Source: Odiellus spinosus
Taxonomy: Eukaryota > Arthropoda > Arachnida > Opiliones > Phalangiidae
Length of the DNA stretch: 64,000 nt
Direction: 5' to 3'
Assembly (NCBI GenBank): GCA_963920705.1
Contig: OY987225.1
Coordinates: forward strand, 12,170,829 to 12,234,828
A model generated the notes under the pieces. The model saw only the letters and a list, made by a program, of their open reading frames with translations, did no database searches and was not told where the DNA came from. Shown here piece after piece: positions 1-11,396 of this stretch. Each line of letters begins with the position of its first letter. Position 1 is the stretch's first letter. The translations under genes were made by a program, and so were the position numbers.

Positions 1-309
1 AAAAAAGAACGAGCTGATATAACGCTGCGGCGTAGTAACCTAGATTTCTAACTATAAATTACCATTTCATCAACGTTAGTATTAAAACTTAAATTAGCAT
101 TAGTTGCGACTTATTATTTCAACAGCATTGTCCCTGTGTACTTCGTGTGAAATTTCATATGCTTCTGATTATGCTAATTTGTGATAGTAAAATTAGTGAG
201 TCATAACGAGTGAATTGCTTAATGATGCTTAATTAAAACATGGTGGGAATATTTAACAGTTTTCACACGGTAAATAATAATGAAAATACGGGAAAGGAGA
301 TGGCGCACT
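1..309. other. AT-rich sequence, nothing recognised
   Basis: No coding frame, repeat unit or RNA gene stands out here. Confidence 0.5.
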
Positions 310-585
310 TTCTATGGGTTTTGGCTTTAAATTGAGATATATTGTTAAGGAGCAAAATTGTCCATGCGCACTTTTCCCTAGCTCCAAGGGATTGTCCAGC
401 ATCGATTGTTAAAGTTTGGACACTCGTAGTTGGGTCTGAAAAGGTTGGAAAGTTGGCAACGCACTAGCATGGTGATTGCAGAGACCCGAAGAAGCTTTTT
501 TTTTAATAATTTTTTAGTGTTAAATACTAAATGATTTGAAACATTTTAAATGATAGATGCGTAAATAATAATTCGGAGAACCCGG
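310..585 (+). repeat. Dispersed repeat, copy 1 (tRNA-like core, degenerate)
   Basis: This stretch matches 11,925-12,295 in the opposite orientation. Shared blocks include GGAGATGGC, CTTTCTATGGGTTTTGGC, AACGCACTAGC and GATAGATGCGTAAATAATAAT. Copy 1 has lost the GGTTCGATTCC B-box that copy 2 keeps; after GCAGAGACCC it reads GAAGAAGC. It is read as an old copy of a tRNA-derived or compound repeat. Confidence 0.6.
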
Positions 586-937
586 CAGGGTTCTATATTA
601 AGGGCTGATCATCATTTGTAATGCTATTTTAAAAATTGGACCTTTAGCCAATCAGAACCCTCCATTTTCCCATTGAAATAACATTAAAATCGACTCTTTA
701 GATGACATGTCCCTTGCATCGCAGAACTAAAAGTGGAATTATTTGTCACAGTTAAAATTAATTTTAAACGGTAGAGCAAGGTTCGAATGTGGCGCTTTAT
801 CAAGTTTCATTAATAAATATTTAGTCTAAGTATTTTAAAATTAATTTTGAAGTTGACCCATAATTTGCTTTTTAGCTAGTTTCGGTCATGGCCAATTCGT
901 AATGTTATTCTATGGGTTTCTGGTTTTTTGAAAGTGG
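586..937. other. Unassigned AT-rich sequence
   Basis: No gene was seen. A short inverted repeat (AGAACCC / GGGTTCT) lies near 577-594. Confidence 0.4.
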
Positions 938-1372
938 CTTACCTTTCAGATTTATTTTCTAATACTTTCAGATATTTTTCAGACTTGGATTTTCCGTGTG
1001 GTATGAATTAAGTTTAAAGCTTTATTTTAAGACTAATTTCAAAATTTTACACCAATTAGTTGGCCCACAATCTATTTATGAAAACGAACGAAATATTTAA
1101 GCGGAGAAATTCAGTGGGCAAAAAACTAAGCTTTATTTGACAAATTAGGCTTAGGTTTTCTTTAGCTTTTTAAATTCACGCGCAGGAGCGCGCTTGGTTT
1201 GTAGGCTATGGATATTGAACGCTAATGACTTAATTTCTCCTCTTTCATATTTTTGCCGTGTTTATAAATGGACTAGCCAAACTAATCGGTGTAAAATTAT
1301 GAAATTAGTGCTAAAATAAAACCCGAAAAATATCTGGAAGCATTAGAAAATAAATCTGAAAGGTAAGTCTCT
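938..1372. mobile_element. Foldback (MITE-like) element
   Basis: The outer arms are inverted copies. CTTACCTTTCAGATTTATTT near 938 pairs with the complement near 1,350-1,370, and the block around TTTTACACCAATTAGTTGG near 1,045 pairs with 1,265-1,300. Arms are about 130-150 bp and the loop about 170 bp. There is no ORF. The target duplication was not identified. Confidence 0.6.
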
Positions 1373-1429
1373 TACTCCGCCTTAAATGTACTCTAGTTTT
1401 TAAAAATGAGTGAGATTCCGAACGGCAAT

Positions 1430-1800
1430 GGGAAGGTATTAACATCAAAAATGATGAAAAAATATTTTAAATTTGGTTTAAAGGGCAATTGGGAAAAAAA
1501 GATTTCGCTGCGGCTGTCGGAGGTATTAACTTCAAAAATAATGATAAATTTTATTTAAATTTGGTTTAAAGGACAATGGGGGAAAATATGATGATTTCGT
1601 TGCGGCTATCGGAGATATTAACATCAAAAATGATAAAAAAATATTTAAATTAGGTTTAAAGGGCAATGGGGAAAATATAAAGATATAGCAGCGGCTGTCG
1701 GAGGTATTAACATCAAAAATGATGAAAAATTAATTTAAATTTGGTTTAAAGGGCAATGGGGAAAATATAAAGATTTCACTGCGGCTGTTGGAGGTGTTAA
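1430..1800 (+). repeat. Tandem repeat, about 90-bp unit, four copies
   Basis: Units begin near 1,434, 1,521, 1,613 and 1,703 with GAGGTATTAACATCAAAAA. Each carries TTTGGTTTAAAGGGCAATGG and ends in GCGGCTGTCGG. The units differ by scattered substitutions and small indels, so the array is old. There is no coding potential. Confidence 0.85.
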
Positions 1801-2224
1801 CGCCGCCGTTGGAAATGACGAAAATCAAGTAGTCGCGTAAAAGCTTTATAAACACGAAAACCCATAATATTCGCAATTATGTCATCGGAGGAATACGTCA
1901 TCGGAAGAAAACGTCATCACCGTCGGCGTTTGAATTTCCATTGAAATTCATGTTTAAGTTATTAGCTTTTTCTCGCTATATAAGTTTATCCACTACCATT
2001 ACTCGTTTGTTATTTATTTATGCTCCACGAACGCCTTATATAGTATCTTTTGGTTGAGAGTCTGAGGTTATAACTATTAATGAATTGAAACGTAATATTC
2101 ATTTAAATTAAAACTATCTAAATGATTTAACTTAATCTAAAAACGGATGTTGCTGAAAATTTTATTTAATATAGAAAATATTTTCAAAGATATTCAATAT
2201 TTTCTTATAGATTCATTAGATAAA
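1801..2224. other. Unassigned sequence
   Basis: Only short direct repeats (CGTCATCGGAGGAA / CGTCATCGGAAGAA) are visible near 1,880-1,910. There is no gene. Confidence 0.4.
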
Positions 2225-2690
2225 AGCGCGTTTTCACGGATGTTCAAAATAAAATGACTTGATAAATATTAGATATAAAGGCGCGTTGACACGAGTATCC
2301 AAGATAAAATCGAAATAAAGATTAGATTTCAAGGCGCGTTCACACGGGTATCCAAGGTTAAAGTAAGGATTAGATTTAAAGGCGCGTTCACACGGGTATC
2401 CAAGCTTAAAGTAAAGATTAGATTTAAAGGCGCGTTCACACGGGTTTATAAGTTGAAAATAAAGAAATATTAGATATAAAGCCGCGTTCACAAGATAAAA
2501 TAAAGATTTGATATAAAGCCGCGTTCACAAGAAAAATTAATAAAGATTAGATATAAAGTCGCGTTCACACGGGTTTATAAGTTGAAAATAACTAAAGATT
2601 AGATATAAAGGTGTGTTCACACTGGTTTATAAGTTGAAATTAAATAAATATTAGATTTAAGCCGCGTTCACAAGATAAATTAATAATGAG
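2225..2690 (+). repeat. Tandem array, about 48-52-bp unit (satellite C, inverted relative to 52.8 kb)
   Basis: About nine imperfect units share GGCGCGTTCACACGGGT followed by an AT-rich stretch ending in TTAGATATAAA. Short open frames across the array only reflect its period. The same motif in reverse complement builds the array at 52,850-53,345, and the unique flanks on one side also match, so the two arrays are inverted copies of one larger repeat. Confidence 0.9.
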
Positions 2691-2790
2691 TAGATGGAAA
2701 AATGAAAAGTCATTTGTTTCAAATGCCATTTGTTTCAAGTGTCATTGATGTAGCTATTCTTATGGGCTTGACTATCTTGTTTATTCTTAC
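2691..2790. repeat. Flank of satellite C, repeated inverted at 52,740-52,840
   Basis: AAGTGTCATTGATGTAGCTA and ATGGGCTTGACTATCTTGTT occur here. They recur in reverse complement at 52,740-52,820 and in part near 57,970-58,000. Confidence 0.75.
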
Positions 2791-3775
2791 CACCCACTAT
2801 CCCGAAATCAGGAATTACCCAACGTCGTTTTTTCAAAGGCCATATCTGCTCTAGAAAGAGTACTATTAAAAAGCTCTTGAATTATGTCCTCAATATGTAA
2901 ACAAACCAAGGTTGTGAGATATGTGACTTTAAATGGGCTAAACGTTAATCATGGATACTTTCTTTAACTATATGTATTTGGATAATCAATATTCTTGAAT
3001 TTATAATTGACAAATACTCGAATACCGACCAATAAAATCCTACAAAACTATTTAAATAAATAATGTTTAATTATAACTCGACTTTAGTCGAGGCAATTCG
3101 TTCATATTACATAATGCGTGCTGAAATAAGGAGTTTATCCGGAATAAAAATTCTCCGTATTTTAGTCCCAATTTAGGTTGCGAATGGCCAAAACCAATCC
3201 TTAAGTATTTAAGAGCTTAACGCTAATAAGTGGTCTCTTTTAAGGGAATCATAAATAGAATTATAAGGTTATCCTCGAAGAAAAATAAAAACTACGAATA
3301 ACTTAACGGCATTATATTTTCTCAAAATTTCCCCGTTTAAAATCATCCTTCTTTAACTGTTGAATTTGTTACGGTCAACGTCGTCTGCTAAGCTAGAAAA
3401 CTAGTATAAAGGCCCTTTAAAAAACGCAGGTAGTCCCTTTAAGATCCCCATTCTTATAAGTCCCTTTAAGATCCCCATTCTTATAAACAGGCAAGTATTT
3501 TTTATGATCTGTTGAAGTACGAGTCTTGACAATTCGGGCTCTAAGAAAACATAAAGTGAACTAGCATTATACTAAAGAAAAACAATTCAATGCACGTTTT
3601 CCCTGAAAAATAATTAAGCCAAATTTAATGTTAAGGGTCAAATGGGAGAAAATCGTCTGTTGTGTTTTTTCTTAAATATTTGCGAGTGAATAAAATCAGT
3701 TGTTTTGAAATTAGACTCTAAATCCTGTCAGATTGCGATTATAATTAAATTTTTCGTTTAAAAAGAAAATTTAAC
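2791..3775. other. Unassigned sequence with one 27-bp perfect duplication
   Basis: No gene was recognised. At 3,432-3,485 a 27-bp unit beginning AGTCCCTTTAAGATCC is present twice in a row without mismatch. Confidence 0.45.
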
Positions 3776-3928
3776 ATATCTGACACTTCAGCCATCCAAA
3801 ATCATAACAGATCTTTCTGGGTCTTTGTTCACAGAGACATTTTTGATATTTTATCTGTCACTTCAGCCATCTGAAATCATAACATGTCCTTCTAGGTCTT
3901 TGTTCAAAAAGACATTTTTAATATAATA
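3776..3928 (+). repeat. Tandem duplication of about 75 bp
   Basis: The block starting CTGACACTTCAGCCATC and ending GACATTTTTGATAT is followed by a second copy with about ten differences. Confidence 0.8.
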
Positions 3929-4374
3929 TAAATAGGCATATTAACTATAAAAGCATGTTCAGCCAATATGGGTATAAGCTTGCCCAAATAAAACAAATAT
4001 TCACTGGTTTTCCCTTTTAAGGGAAAATAATACGGTGCTTAAAAGAAATCACAATCACATTCAGATGTATTTAAAAATCCAAACAGCATAAAATATTCAC
4101 ATAAAGCATAATATGAAACCAATTTAAAAATAATAATCTATAAGCCAAATGGTAATGGAAGATGGAAACAGTGCTTTGCTGTTTAATAGCTGTTGATAAT
4201 TGACTGGACTAATGAATTCAAAATGAGATAGGATCGTTTCTTCAAAGGGGAAGGTGATGCAAACACCAAATATCCCTCTTATCTGGAGAAGAATCTCTGT
4301 GTAAACAACTCATGTCAAGAACTACTGACGGACAAAATTTTAAAACGAAAAAATGGGAATGATGATATTAATAT

Positions 4375-4600
4375 AAGATTGGTACGACCACTGGGGCACC
4401 GTGGTCATCTCGGTTTGCTGAATCTAACTCTGACCTTAAAAGGTTGTCTGGTGGGTAATGAACGTCAACTTGGTGACGAGCATAGCCAAAGTACCATAGA
4501 ACACTTGCAACGTGTGCGCATACCCCAAGGGTTCGTGCACCAGCTTTGCAAGTGCAATAATTACCAACAATCGGCTACACTTGGGGTCCTTGTAGGTCGT
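4375..4600 (-). pseudogene. SWIM zinc-finger C-terminal fragment of a DNA-transposon protein
   Basis: Read on the minus strand, this codes YCTCKAGARTLGVCAHVASV followed by LWYFGYARH and a tail with HYPPDNLL. It shows the CxC...CxH metal ligands of a SWIM finger. In the family I recall, this module ends proteins that carry a DDE_4 nuclease domain in insects and cnidarians. Only the C-terminal part is present; upstream frames are closed. A related SWIM domain lies at 45,534-45,869, with a DDE_4 piece beside it. The plus-strand open frame here is a shadow. Confidence 0.7.
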
Positions 4601-4730
4601 CTTCCCCAAGCCGCGGTTGCACATTTTCAAAATATGAGATATAGATACTGCGCTTGACGGCTTGCGTGAATCTATAAAATATTTTGGCTCGAATAAAGGC
4701 TTTTAATTAATCACCGTTTCATTATTTATA

Positions 4731-6473
4731 GAATATATGTTGAAAACTGTATAGAAGGAACGTACCCGGAAACGTCAAGAAAAATACAGGAAGACATGTA
4801 CGTAGATGACTTAACTTCCGGAGATGTAGACTACGAAGCTGGCAAGAAAATAATAACGGAATCAATTCAGATTTTTGAGAAAGCGGGAATGTCGTTACGA
4901 AAATTCCAAACGAACTCGCCAACCTTAAGGGCTTACCTAAATCAGTCAGTGGAACCCAGAGTGACGGAAGAAAAAACTATTTTTAAGGTCCAGAAAATAA
5001 TAAGGTTCTTGGATTATCAGGGAGTCCCAAGTCGGATTACTTTACATTTGAAATCACCGGACTTCTTGAATTTTTGAAAAATTTCGAGAATACGAAACGT
5101 AGCGTATTAAGCGCAGCAGCGCGAATATTCGACCCCATTGGATTTCTCACGCCATTCACCATAATAGTCAGGACAATTTTCCAGAGCTTATGAAGAGAAG
5201 GAATTGGATGGGACGACGATCTACCTGAACATATCTCTACACAATGGAAAAGTTGAAGCTACCAGCTAAAAGAATTACCTAGCATTGAGGTAGCTAGGTG
5301 TTATTTCGAATTAAAAGAAAATCAGAAGGTCGAAGAAACTCAGCTACACGTGTTTTGCGATTCAAGCGAAACCGTCTACGGATCTGTAGCGTACGTCAGA
5401 TTTAAAACAGGAGACGGAAAAATAGGAACTTCTTTTGTGTCCTCCAAAGCCAGAGTCACCCCGATAAAAAGTATCACGCTACCAAGACTAGAACTATTAG
5501 GAGCCTTAACTGGAGCCAGATTAAGCGAAAGATTAAGAACACTACTCGGAATTTAAAAAGCTAACGTGTATCTCTGGACCTACTCTACAGTAACTTACTA
5601 CTGGATCCAGGGACACCCTAGAAACTGGAAACCATTCGTGGCAAGTAGAGTCGGGGAAATACAGCGATTATCGGAACCACAGTCCTGGCGGAGTTGAAAA
5701 TACTGGGGATTTCCTCACTCGAGGTGTAACCATCTCCGAATTTAAATCCACGAAAGCGTGGTGCAAGGGTCCTTTGTGGCTAGAATTTCCAGAGACAGAA
5801 TGGCCTCGTAGTCACCCAAAAACTACAGAAGTCTCAGAAGGGAAACGAGGGCCAAGGTTAAGGAAACGTCGACTAACACTTGCACCAATTAAGTTTCCAG
5901 GAAACCATTCCTAACCTTAGAAAATCACAGCGACTTGAGAGCTGAATTAAAAATCACGGCTTGGAGTCAAAGGTACCTTTACAACCTTCGGAATAAGGAC
6001 GCTAAACGCCAAGGCCCCTTGCCCGCTGAAGAGTTAGACAAAGCAGAAACTTATTGGAACAAGGTCACACAGGAAGAAAGCTTCACGGAAGAATTGATAC
6101 AATTAAAAACCAAGAACCCGACGATCGCTGAACTCGATCCTTTTTTTGATGAAACGGGAGTGATGCGAGTGGGTGGACGTCTTCAAAATTCACCGTTCAG
6201 TTTTTCCGAGAAACATCCGGTAATATTACCTTACCAATACAAGTATTCTGAGCGGCAGATGACATTGGCTCATCACTGTGGAATCCCAGACACACTAGTT
6301 CAAGTACGCGAAAAGTACTGGATACTTAAAGGACGCCAACTCGCGAAGAATTGCGTCAACCGATGCTGGATCTGTCGTAGATGGAAGGTCAAACAATGCA
6401 TACCAAAAACTGCGCCTCTACCACGTGATCGAGTAACCGAATCTAAACCTTTCGAAATTATTGGCCTGGACTA
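4731..6473 (+). pseudogene. BEL/Pao retrotransposon pol relic (RT end, RNase H-like, integrase N-terminus)
   Basis: The end of the reverse transcriptase appears first, with the YVDDL catalytic box at 4,799-4,813. Next comes a Pao-type A17/RNase H-like block (FCDSSETVYGSVAYV, ITLPRLELLGA) at about 5,350-5,556. At 5,935-6,473 is the integrase zinc module (H-H...CxxC, near HHCG and CWIC), reaching the first integrase aspartate region (GLDY). At least four stops or frameshifts separate the blocks, so it cannot act. The 5' part of the element is absent. The 3' part is cut where a Sailor transposon inserted at a TA (6,472-6,473). No LTR was found. Confidence 0.85.
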
Positions 6474-6773
6474 TACTCCGTCCAACGAAAGATGAGCCCT
6501 GAGAATTTCGCCCAAATTAAGGTCGCCACCATCGACCCCATAATTATTTATCAACTTGTTTTCTCATTTCGACGATTGTCCGCTTTATAGTCTGCTACTA
6601 AAACGATAGGGTTAATCGAGTTTGAGCTGAAAATTCGGGGTTTGAGGAAGCCGGCTTTTTGCAATGTATATTTTGTACGTTTATGTGTTTTGCATTACTA
6701 TTGAGTATTTTCTATTGTATACGTCAGGGTGTCTATGGCTAAAGCTCGAGTAGTCGTCTATAATAAAAATTGA

Positions 6774-7036
6774 CTTTTTTTGTTACGATAAGCCGAATGA
6801 AGAGAGACGAAATGGCCTAAATTAACAAAAAAGATTAAACAAAGGTTACTTAAACGTTAAAACGTTTCAGTGACCTTTGCTTCCATAATATGCCACGTTG
6901 GTACCCCTATATATTACACAATGACGCAGGAACCCATATCAAAAGACAACTACATGTTAGAAGCCTCTTTTTTAATATTATTTGCTTATTATGCCATTTC
7001 GTTTCTCATCATTCCGGTTTATCGTAACAAAAAAAA
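6774..7036. repeat. Internal inverted repeats of Sailor between terminus and transposase
   Basis: The left arm (TTGTTACGATAAGCCGAATG, 6,774-6,818) is repeated inverted at 6,988-7,036 with about 15% difference. Between them sits a tight hairpin, CAAAGGTTACT(T)AAACGTT / AACGTTTCAGTGACCTTTG (6,839-6,878). In copy 2 this inner hairpin is 19+2+19 nt with one mismatch (19,562-19,601). Transposase-binding or transcription-control sites are possible roles, but this is inference. Confidence 0.7.
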
Positions 7037-7061
7037 GGAAATTAATGGTAGATTTCATTAA
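6921..7061 (+). CDS. Small ORF upstream of Sailor transposase, membrane-like (doubtful gene)
   Basis: A 46-codon frame from ATG encodes MTQEP, then a hydrophobic stretch (SFLILFAYYAISFLIIPVY) and a basic end. The same frame, 48 codons, is open in copy 2 (19,374-19,520, minus), but copy 3 (about 44,870-44,720) has a 1-nt deletion inside it. The C-terminal half overlaps one arm of the internal inverted repeat. The conserved sequence may therefore reflect the DNA structure and not a protein. No family is recognised. Confidence 0.25.
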   Translation: MTQEPISKDNYMLEASFLILFAYYAISFLIIPVYRNKKKEINGRFH

Positions 7062-7144
7062 AAAATAACCTTAAATACATATAAGCTTACGTCTTTACAT
7101 TACGGTATTCTTTGACTTGGTTACGGTAAAATAGTTATTCAAAT

Positions 7145-8144
7145 ATGGGTAAGGTAAAAGGACATGGTTGTACTATTGGCCGGCAGAGACGGCTTATAGT
7201 TGCCAATGTGACCAATTACTTTGAAAAAGAGCGAACTGAGAATCGTTTGTTATATCCGGTTGAACGCAGACGCGACGGGTGTCAGTTTGGCAAGTATTAA
7301 ATCTCAAGACGCTAAAGAGCAGGGTAAAGACTATTCGGAAGTAGTCAAAAGCCCTAGGAAAACAAGGATTCATCCTTCGAAGGTTACGGATTTAGACATT
7401 TTTCAGTGCGAGGCCATTAGAAGACGAATTCACCAATTCTACTTGGAAATGGAGCTGCCGACGTTAAGTAAATTGCTTGAAGCTCTTAGTCAAGTTGATA
7501 AAGTAACCAATGACGTCCTTTTTAACGGAAGCCGAGAATCACTGCGATATGTAATAAAAGATAAACTTGTCTTTCAATTTAAAAAGATTGACAATCGTAA
7601 GCACCTTATGGAAAGAAACGATGTTGTGGCCCTTCGCCGAAAATTTCTTAAAAAAGTAAGAACTATTGACCTGAAGGACAACGCTGTATTTTTGGACGAG
7701 ACATGGGTGAACGAACACCACTCCGTATCGAAATGCTGGCAAGCAGATGACGTAGCTGGTCCGAAAGTCCCATCTGGTAAAGGAAGGAGACTCATTATTC
7801 TTCATGCTGGTACGTCAAAAGGATTCGTTCAAAATGGTTTATTGCTTTTCCCCTCAAAATCGGAACTTGCTGACTACCATGATGACATGAACGCGAAATG
7901 TTTCAAAGAATGGTTCAAGACGCAACTACTTCCAAACCTTGACTACCACGCAACGATCTTTATGGACAACGCATCGTATCACTCGGTTATTGTGTACAAA
8001 GCTCCTACCACCGCTACTCGTAAAGCAGATATGGAGAAGTGGCTTGAAGACAAAGGAATTCCCATCGAGAAGACTCTATTTAAAGCTGAACTCTAAGAGA
8101 TTATAAAACTGTACAAATCAAGAACCATACCCTACGAAATTGAT
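7145..8144 (+). pseudogene. Sailor transposase, truncated and frameshifted (copy 1)
   Basis: The start MGKVKGHGC at 7,145 matches the start in copy 3. An internal deletion near 7,255-7,275 shifts the frame. An 18-nt loss follows near 7,300, after which the frame is open to 8,096. The first two catalytic residues are present: D of DETWVN near 7,700 and D of FMDNASYH near 7,965. The glutamate region (CQFNPIELIW in other copies) is cut off. The element could not encode an active enzyme. Confidence 0.85.
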
Positions 8145-8408
8145 GATGTCCAGTTGGCGGGCAACAGTGCCTGCCGTGTGACGTCGGTAGGAGACCATTA
8201 ATTGAGCATTTCGACGGTAGGATAGGGCGTAGGCAACCATCTGTATCACACACGTAAACGGGGTTGATACATCGCCGTCTCTACGCATGAGCTCTTGCGC
8301 TGTGGCGGCCATGTACCAACCCACTTAACATGTGTGATAAAGATGGTTGCCTAACCCTTTTGTACCGGATAAAGGTTCAACTCAACTCCCTTCAAAACGC
8401 AGAAATAA
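8145..8408. other. Unassigned GC-richer fragment with inverted repeat
   Basis: GGCAACCATCTGTATCACAC near 8,232 pairs with TGTGTGATAAAGATGGTTGC near 8,331-8,350, giving a stem of about 25 bp around an 80-nt loop. It is probably another element end that replaced the Sailor 3' part. No protein was recognised. Confidence 0.5.
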
Positions 8409-9300
8409 TTCTCAGAGTTTACTCCGAAACGAAGGTTTTTTTTTTTTTTTAAAGTTTTTTTAGGAATAATATCTAATATGTATATATATTCTAAATCATG
8501 GAGATATACTCTATCAGTAGTGAATTTCTACATCGACCTTTCACGTAGTTCAGCCTTGGTAGTGCAAAGAGTTAAAAATGAATGTATTTAACAGTTTAAA
8601 CGGTTTACTCAAACGGGTCCGTTTTGGACTTGTATAGAAAAACAGATTTTCTTGAAGCTTTAAAATAAGAGACGCAACCTATCAGCGTTTCTTTTTCCCC
8701 TTAAAAGGTACAACCGCTGATAGGTTGCCAAATAAAGAGTTGTTTTATTTGGGCAAGCTTATATCTGGGAATAAAATGGCAACTCTTTCTTAGGGATTCC
8801 TATTGTACAAACGATTTGAAAACTCTGACACGTGATTTCGAATGAAAGCGTCCCTGTCTCGAGCCTCTGCTGAATGTATTCCAAGATTTTCCAGTACAAA
8901 AGTTTCCATTAAGCTCTTGCGAATTACCGTTATGGCAAGACTATCGGCTTGGCGGGAAGAAAAGTTGCATTAGGCTTTTATAAATTTCGTCCGAAAGTCC
9001 TTGTTGAAGTTTACTCCGAAACGAAGTTTTTTTAATATCTTATATGTATATATATTCTAAATCACGAAGATTTAGTCTATCAGTTAGTAGTGAACACTAA
9101 ACCTTTTTTCACAAAGTTTAGCTTTGGTAGTGCAAAGAGTTAAAAATGAACGTATTCAAACGGATCCGTTTAGGAATAGTATAGAAAAAACAGATATTTT
9201 CATGAAGCTTTAAACTAAGAGGGGCAATCTATCAATGTTTCTTTTTTCCCTTATACGGAACAACGAGTAAATATTGGTTTTATTTGGGCAAGCTTATACC
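8409..9300 (+). repeat. Direct repeat of about 300-370 bp (8,409-8,775 and 9,008-9,300)
   Basis: Both copies start GTTTACTCCGAAACGAAG, share GGTAGTGCAAAGAGTTAAAA and end in TTTTATTTGGGCAAGCTTAT. The second copy runs into the right inverted end of the 3.9-9.3 kb element. The 230 bp between them holds no recognised gene. Confidence 0.8.
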
Positions 9301-10789
9301 TATATTGGCTGTACTTGCTTTTATAGTTAATATGCTTATTAGGATAAACACGTTCGTGTTTATTATCCCTTTATCTAAACTCGAATTTCATCAGAAACCG
9401 TAATGTCTTTTCCAATGGACCCGCGGCGCTTGATAACTGAAATCGTCGTCGTCGTAGTTTCCCTCTTCCCACCGTCCACTGAATTCGAATTAATACAGAC
9501 AAAGGTACTTTTGAAAAAATTTGATAAGACTTCGTTCGGGTACAAGAGTATCTCTAGTTAAACACAGATTTCAATAATGAAATGTTGATTAAGTATACGA
9601 AGTAATAGAATGTAAGGTGCCTGAATGGGTTACAAAAGGGTGATATCATAAGCTTAGCCGAGCTTTATTAATTGCTTCAAAATGGTAAACAAAATTTTAT
9701 TTCTTAAACAGTAGAATGATAATGAATATCCATCGAATTCGAGTTAATAGAGAGACAGATGCCTGTATGGGTGACGAAAAGGGTAAAACATATAACTAGC
9801 CGAGCTTTATTAATTGGCTTTAAATTGATAAACAAAAATTGATTTTATTAAACAGTTGATAAGCTTTTTTTAATGGCATTTTTTATCGTTAACGGAAAAT
9901 TGCATTTATTGGGTTCTTTTACTAGGGTAGCCCTCTTCAGCCGTCTAATTTTGACTATTAGGTCATATCATGAGTATCCCATTATATTCACCCTAATTCA
10001 CCGTAATTAAAAAGTTGGCATGATTTTCTTATCATTTGATTTTTTAACTTTAATAATACATCTCTTCTCGGCCTATATAAACGAGATTTGCAGATTCAGT
10101 ACTCTCAGATGCACCGTACCAATGGGTGGTTTACGTTAGCGTTTAAAATTGTGGCGAACCCTCTCGTTTGTGCAATGGTGACGTCTTTGATTGTTTAGGC
10201 AATCGTTTCTCACCTATATTTCGGTGATAAGAGACCTATTTCTCACGATCTTTTGGGTAGAGTACTCGAATAAAGCGAGGCGATTGAATGTAAATCGCAT
10301 TACCTAGAAATGTGGCCAATTTAATATATTAAGTCACTGTAAAAACATATCACACTGAGAGTACTAGGGATTAAATATCACTTGAGTTGGACTTCATATC
10401 CTGCCAAGTGCTCAATTACACATGAAATTTATAGTTTAACGTTCTCAATCTCTACACTATTTTTTAAAATACTTGAGTTTTGCGACTAGGATGTGCTTTA
10501 GATCCAATAGCTTCTTCATTACTACTACGTAATAACGTTGCTATTAAGTAGTTGGCCAATTATTGAAGTCTGTATCTAAAGCACGTCTAACTTAAGTATA
10601 ATAAAAAATAAAGATTTAGAATGTTAAATAGGATATACGAAACGGAAATTCATGTCGGCGAGTTCAATAAACGGCCACATACTTCTGGTCTCCTGAATTA
10701 TGTTCTCTTGCTTTAAAGAATTGTTTCGCTTTCCATGCTCATTTTTTGTCGATGCGATTCAATATTATAAATTTAATCTCTAGCTCGGT

Positions 10790-11235
10790 CTAGCCCGTCC
10801 CTCTTGTAATATTTTAGGTAAGGCTAGGTTAGTTAATCCCTCGACCTCCCCCGTCCATCTGGTAATCTTAAAGGTGAGGTTAGGTTAGTTATTCCTTCTA
10901 ATTAGCCAATCCCTCCAGCTAGTTAATCCTTAGCTAGTTCTATTTGTAATATTTAAGGTAAGGCTAGGTTAGGTTAGTTAATTCCTCGAATTAGACCATC
11001 GTTCCAAGTAGTTAATCCCTCGGGTTACCCATTCCATCAAGTAATCTTTAAGGATAAATTAGGTTAATTAAACCCTGGAAATAGCCCATCCCTCCAACTA
11101 GGTAATCCCTATAACTCGGGCTAACCCGTTCCTCTTGTAGTATTTTAGGTAAGATTAGTTTAGGTTAGTTAATCAATTGAACTAGCCCATCCCTGTTTTA
11201 CAACTTAGGTAAGGTTAGGTTAGTTAATCTCTGCC
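10790..11235. repeat. TTAGG-like tandem region inside repeat A
   Basis: Units of about 130-150 bp combine GGTAAGGCTAGGTTAGGTTAG-type tracts with TCCCTCGA.CTAGCCCATCCCTC. The TTAGG flavour resembles the arthropod telomere repeat, but the units are too degenerate to be telomeric. The inverted counterpart is 41,440-41,890. Confidence 0.75.
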
Positions 11236-11396
11236 TTTCGAGATTTGTACCAGGGTCTCAATTACGAATAGATTCAAGCCTCAATTAAACGCTTTAATTT
11301 TTATTCAGCATTAGTATGAATTAAGGTTCAATAAACCTATAAAGCAAAATAGTGAAATGTGGAAAAGGTGTATATTTTTGGTGAAAAAAGGACAGA

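Larger units (their letters stand above)
6474..8144 (+). mobile_element. Sailor (DD82E, IS630-Tc1-mariner) transposon, copy 1, 3'-truncated
   Basis: It begins TACTCCGTCCAACGAAAGA directly after a TA target inside the BEL relic and follows the full copy at 17,556-19,967 throughout. It keeps the left long inverted repeat, the internal hairpins and about 75% of the transposase frame. Homology stops at about 8,144, where unrelated GC-richer DNA begins, so the transposase end and right terminal repeat are missing. Confidence 0.85.
3928..9342. mobile_element. Composite DNA element bounded by about 100-bp inverted ends
   Basis: The left end (GCATATTAACTATAAAAGC, near 3,933, running to about 4,030) is the inverse of the right end (near 9,230-9,337). 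Both ends hold GGTATAAGCTTGCCCAAATA. Inside lie a SWIM zinc-finger coding relic, a BEL/Pao relic, a truncated Sailor transposon and an internal direct repeat. No clear target duplication was found. It may be a DDE_4/SWIM-type transposon enlarged by later insertions; that reading is inference. Confidence 0.5.

Noticed and set aside
1430..1800. CRISPR-like or coding repeat
   Set aside because: 90-bp direct units with no spacers and no open frame.
2234..2491. 85-codon frame with NPCERAFKSN-type repeats on the minus strand
   Set aside because: It only translates the satellite C tandem array; the protein repeat follows the DNA period.
4379..4657. 92-codon plus-strand frame
   Set aside because: It is antisense to a recognisable SWIM zinc-finger relic and shows no motif of its own.
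10790..11235. True telomere or chromosome end
   Set aside because: The TTAGG motifs are degenerate, embedded in 130-150-bp units, and repeated inside a dispersed element.
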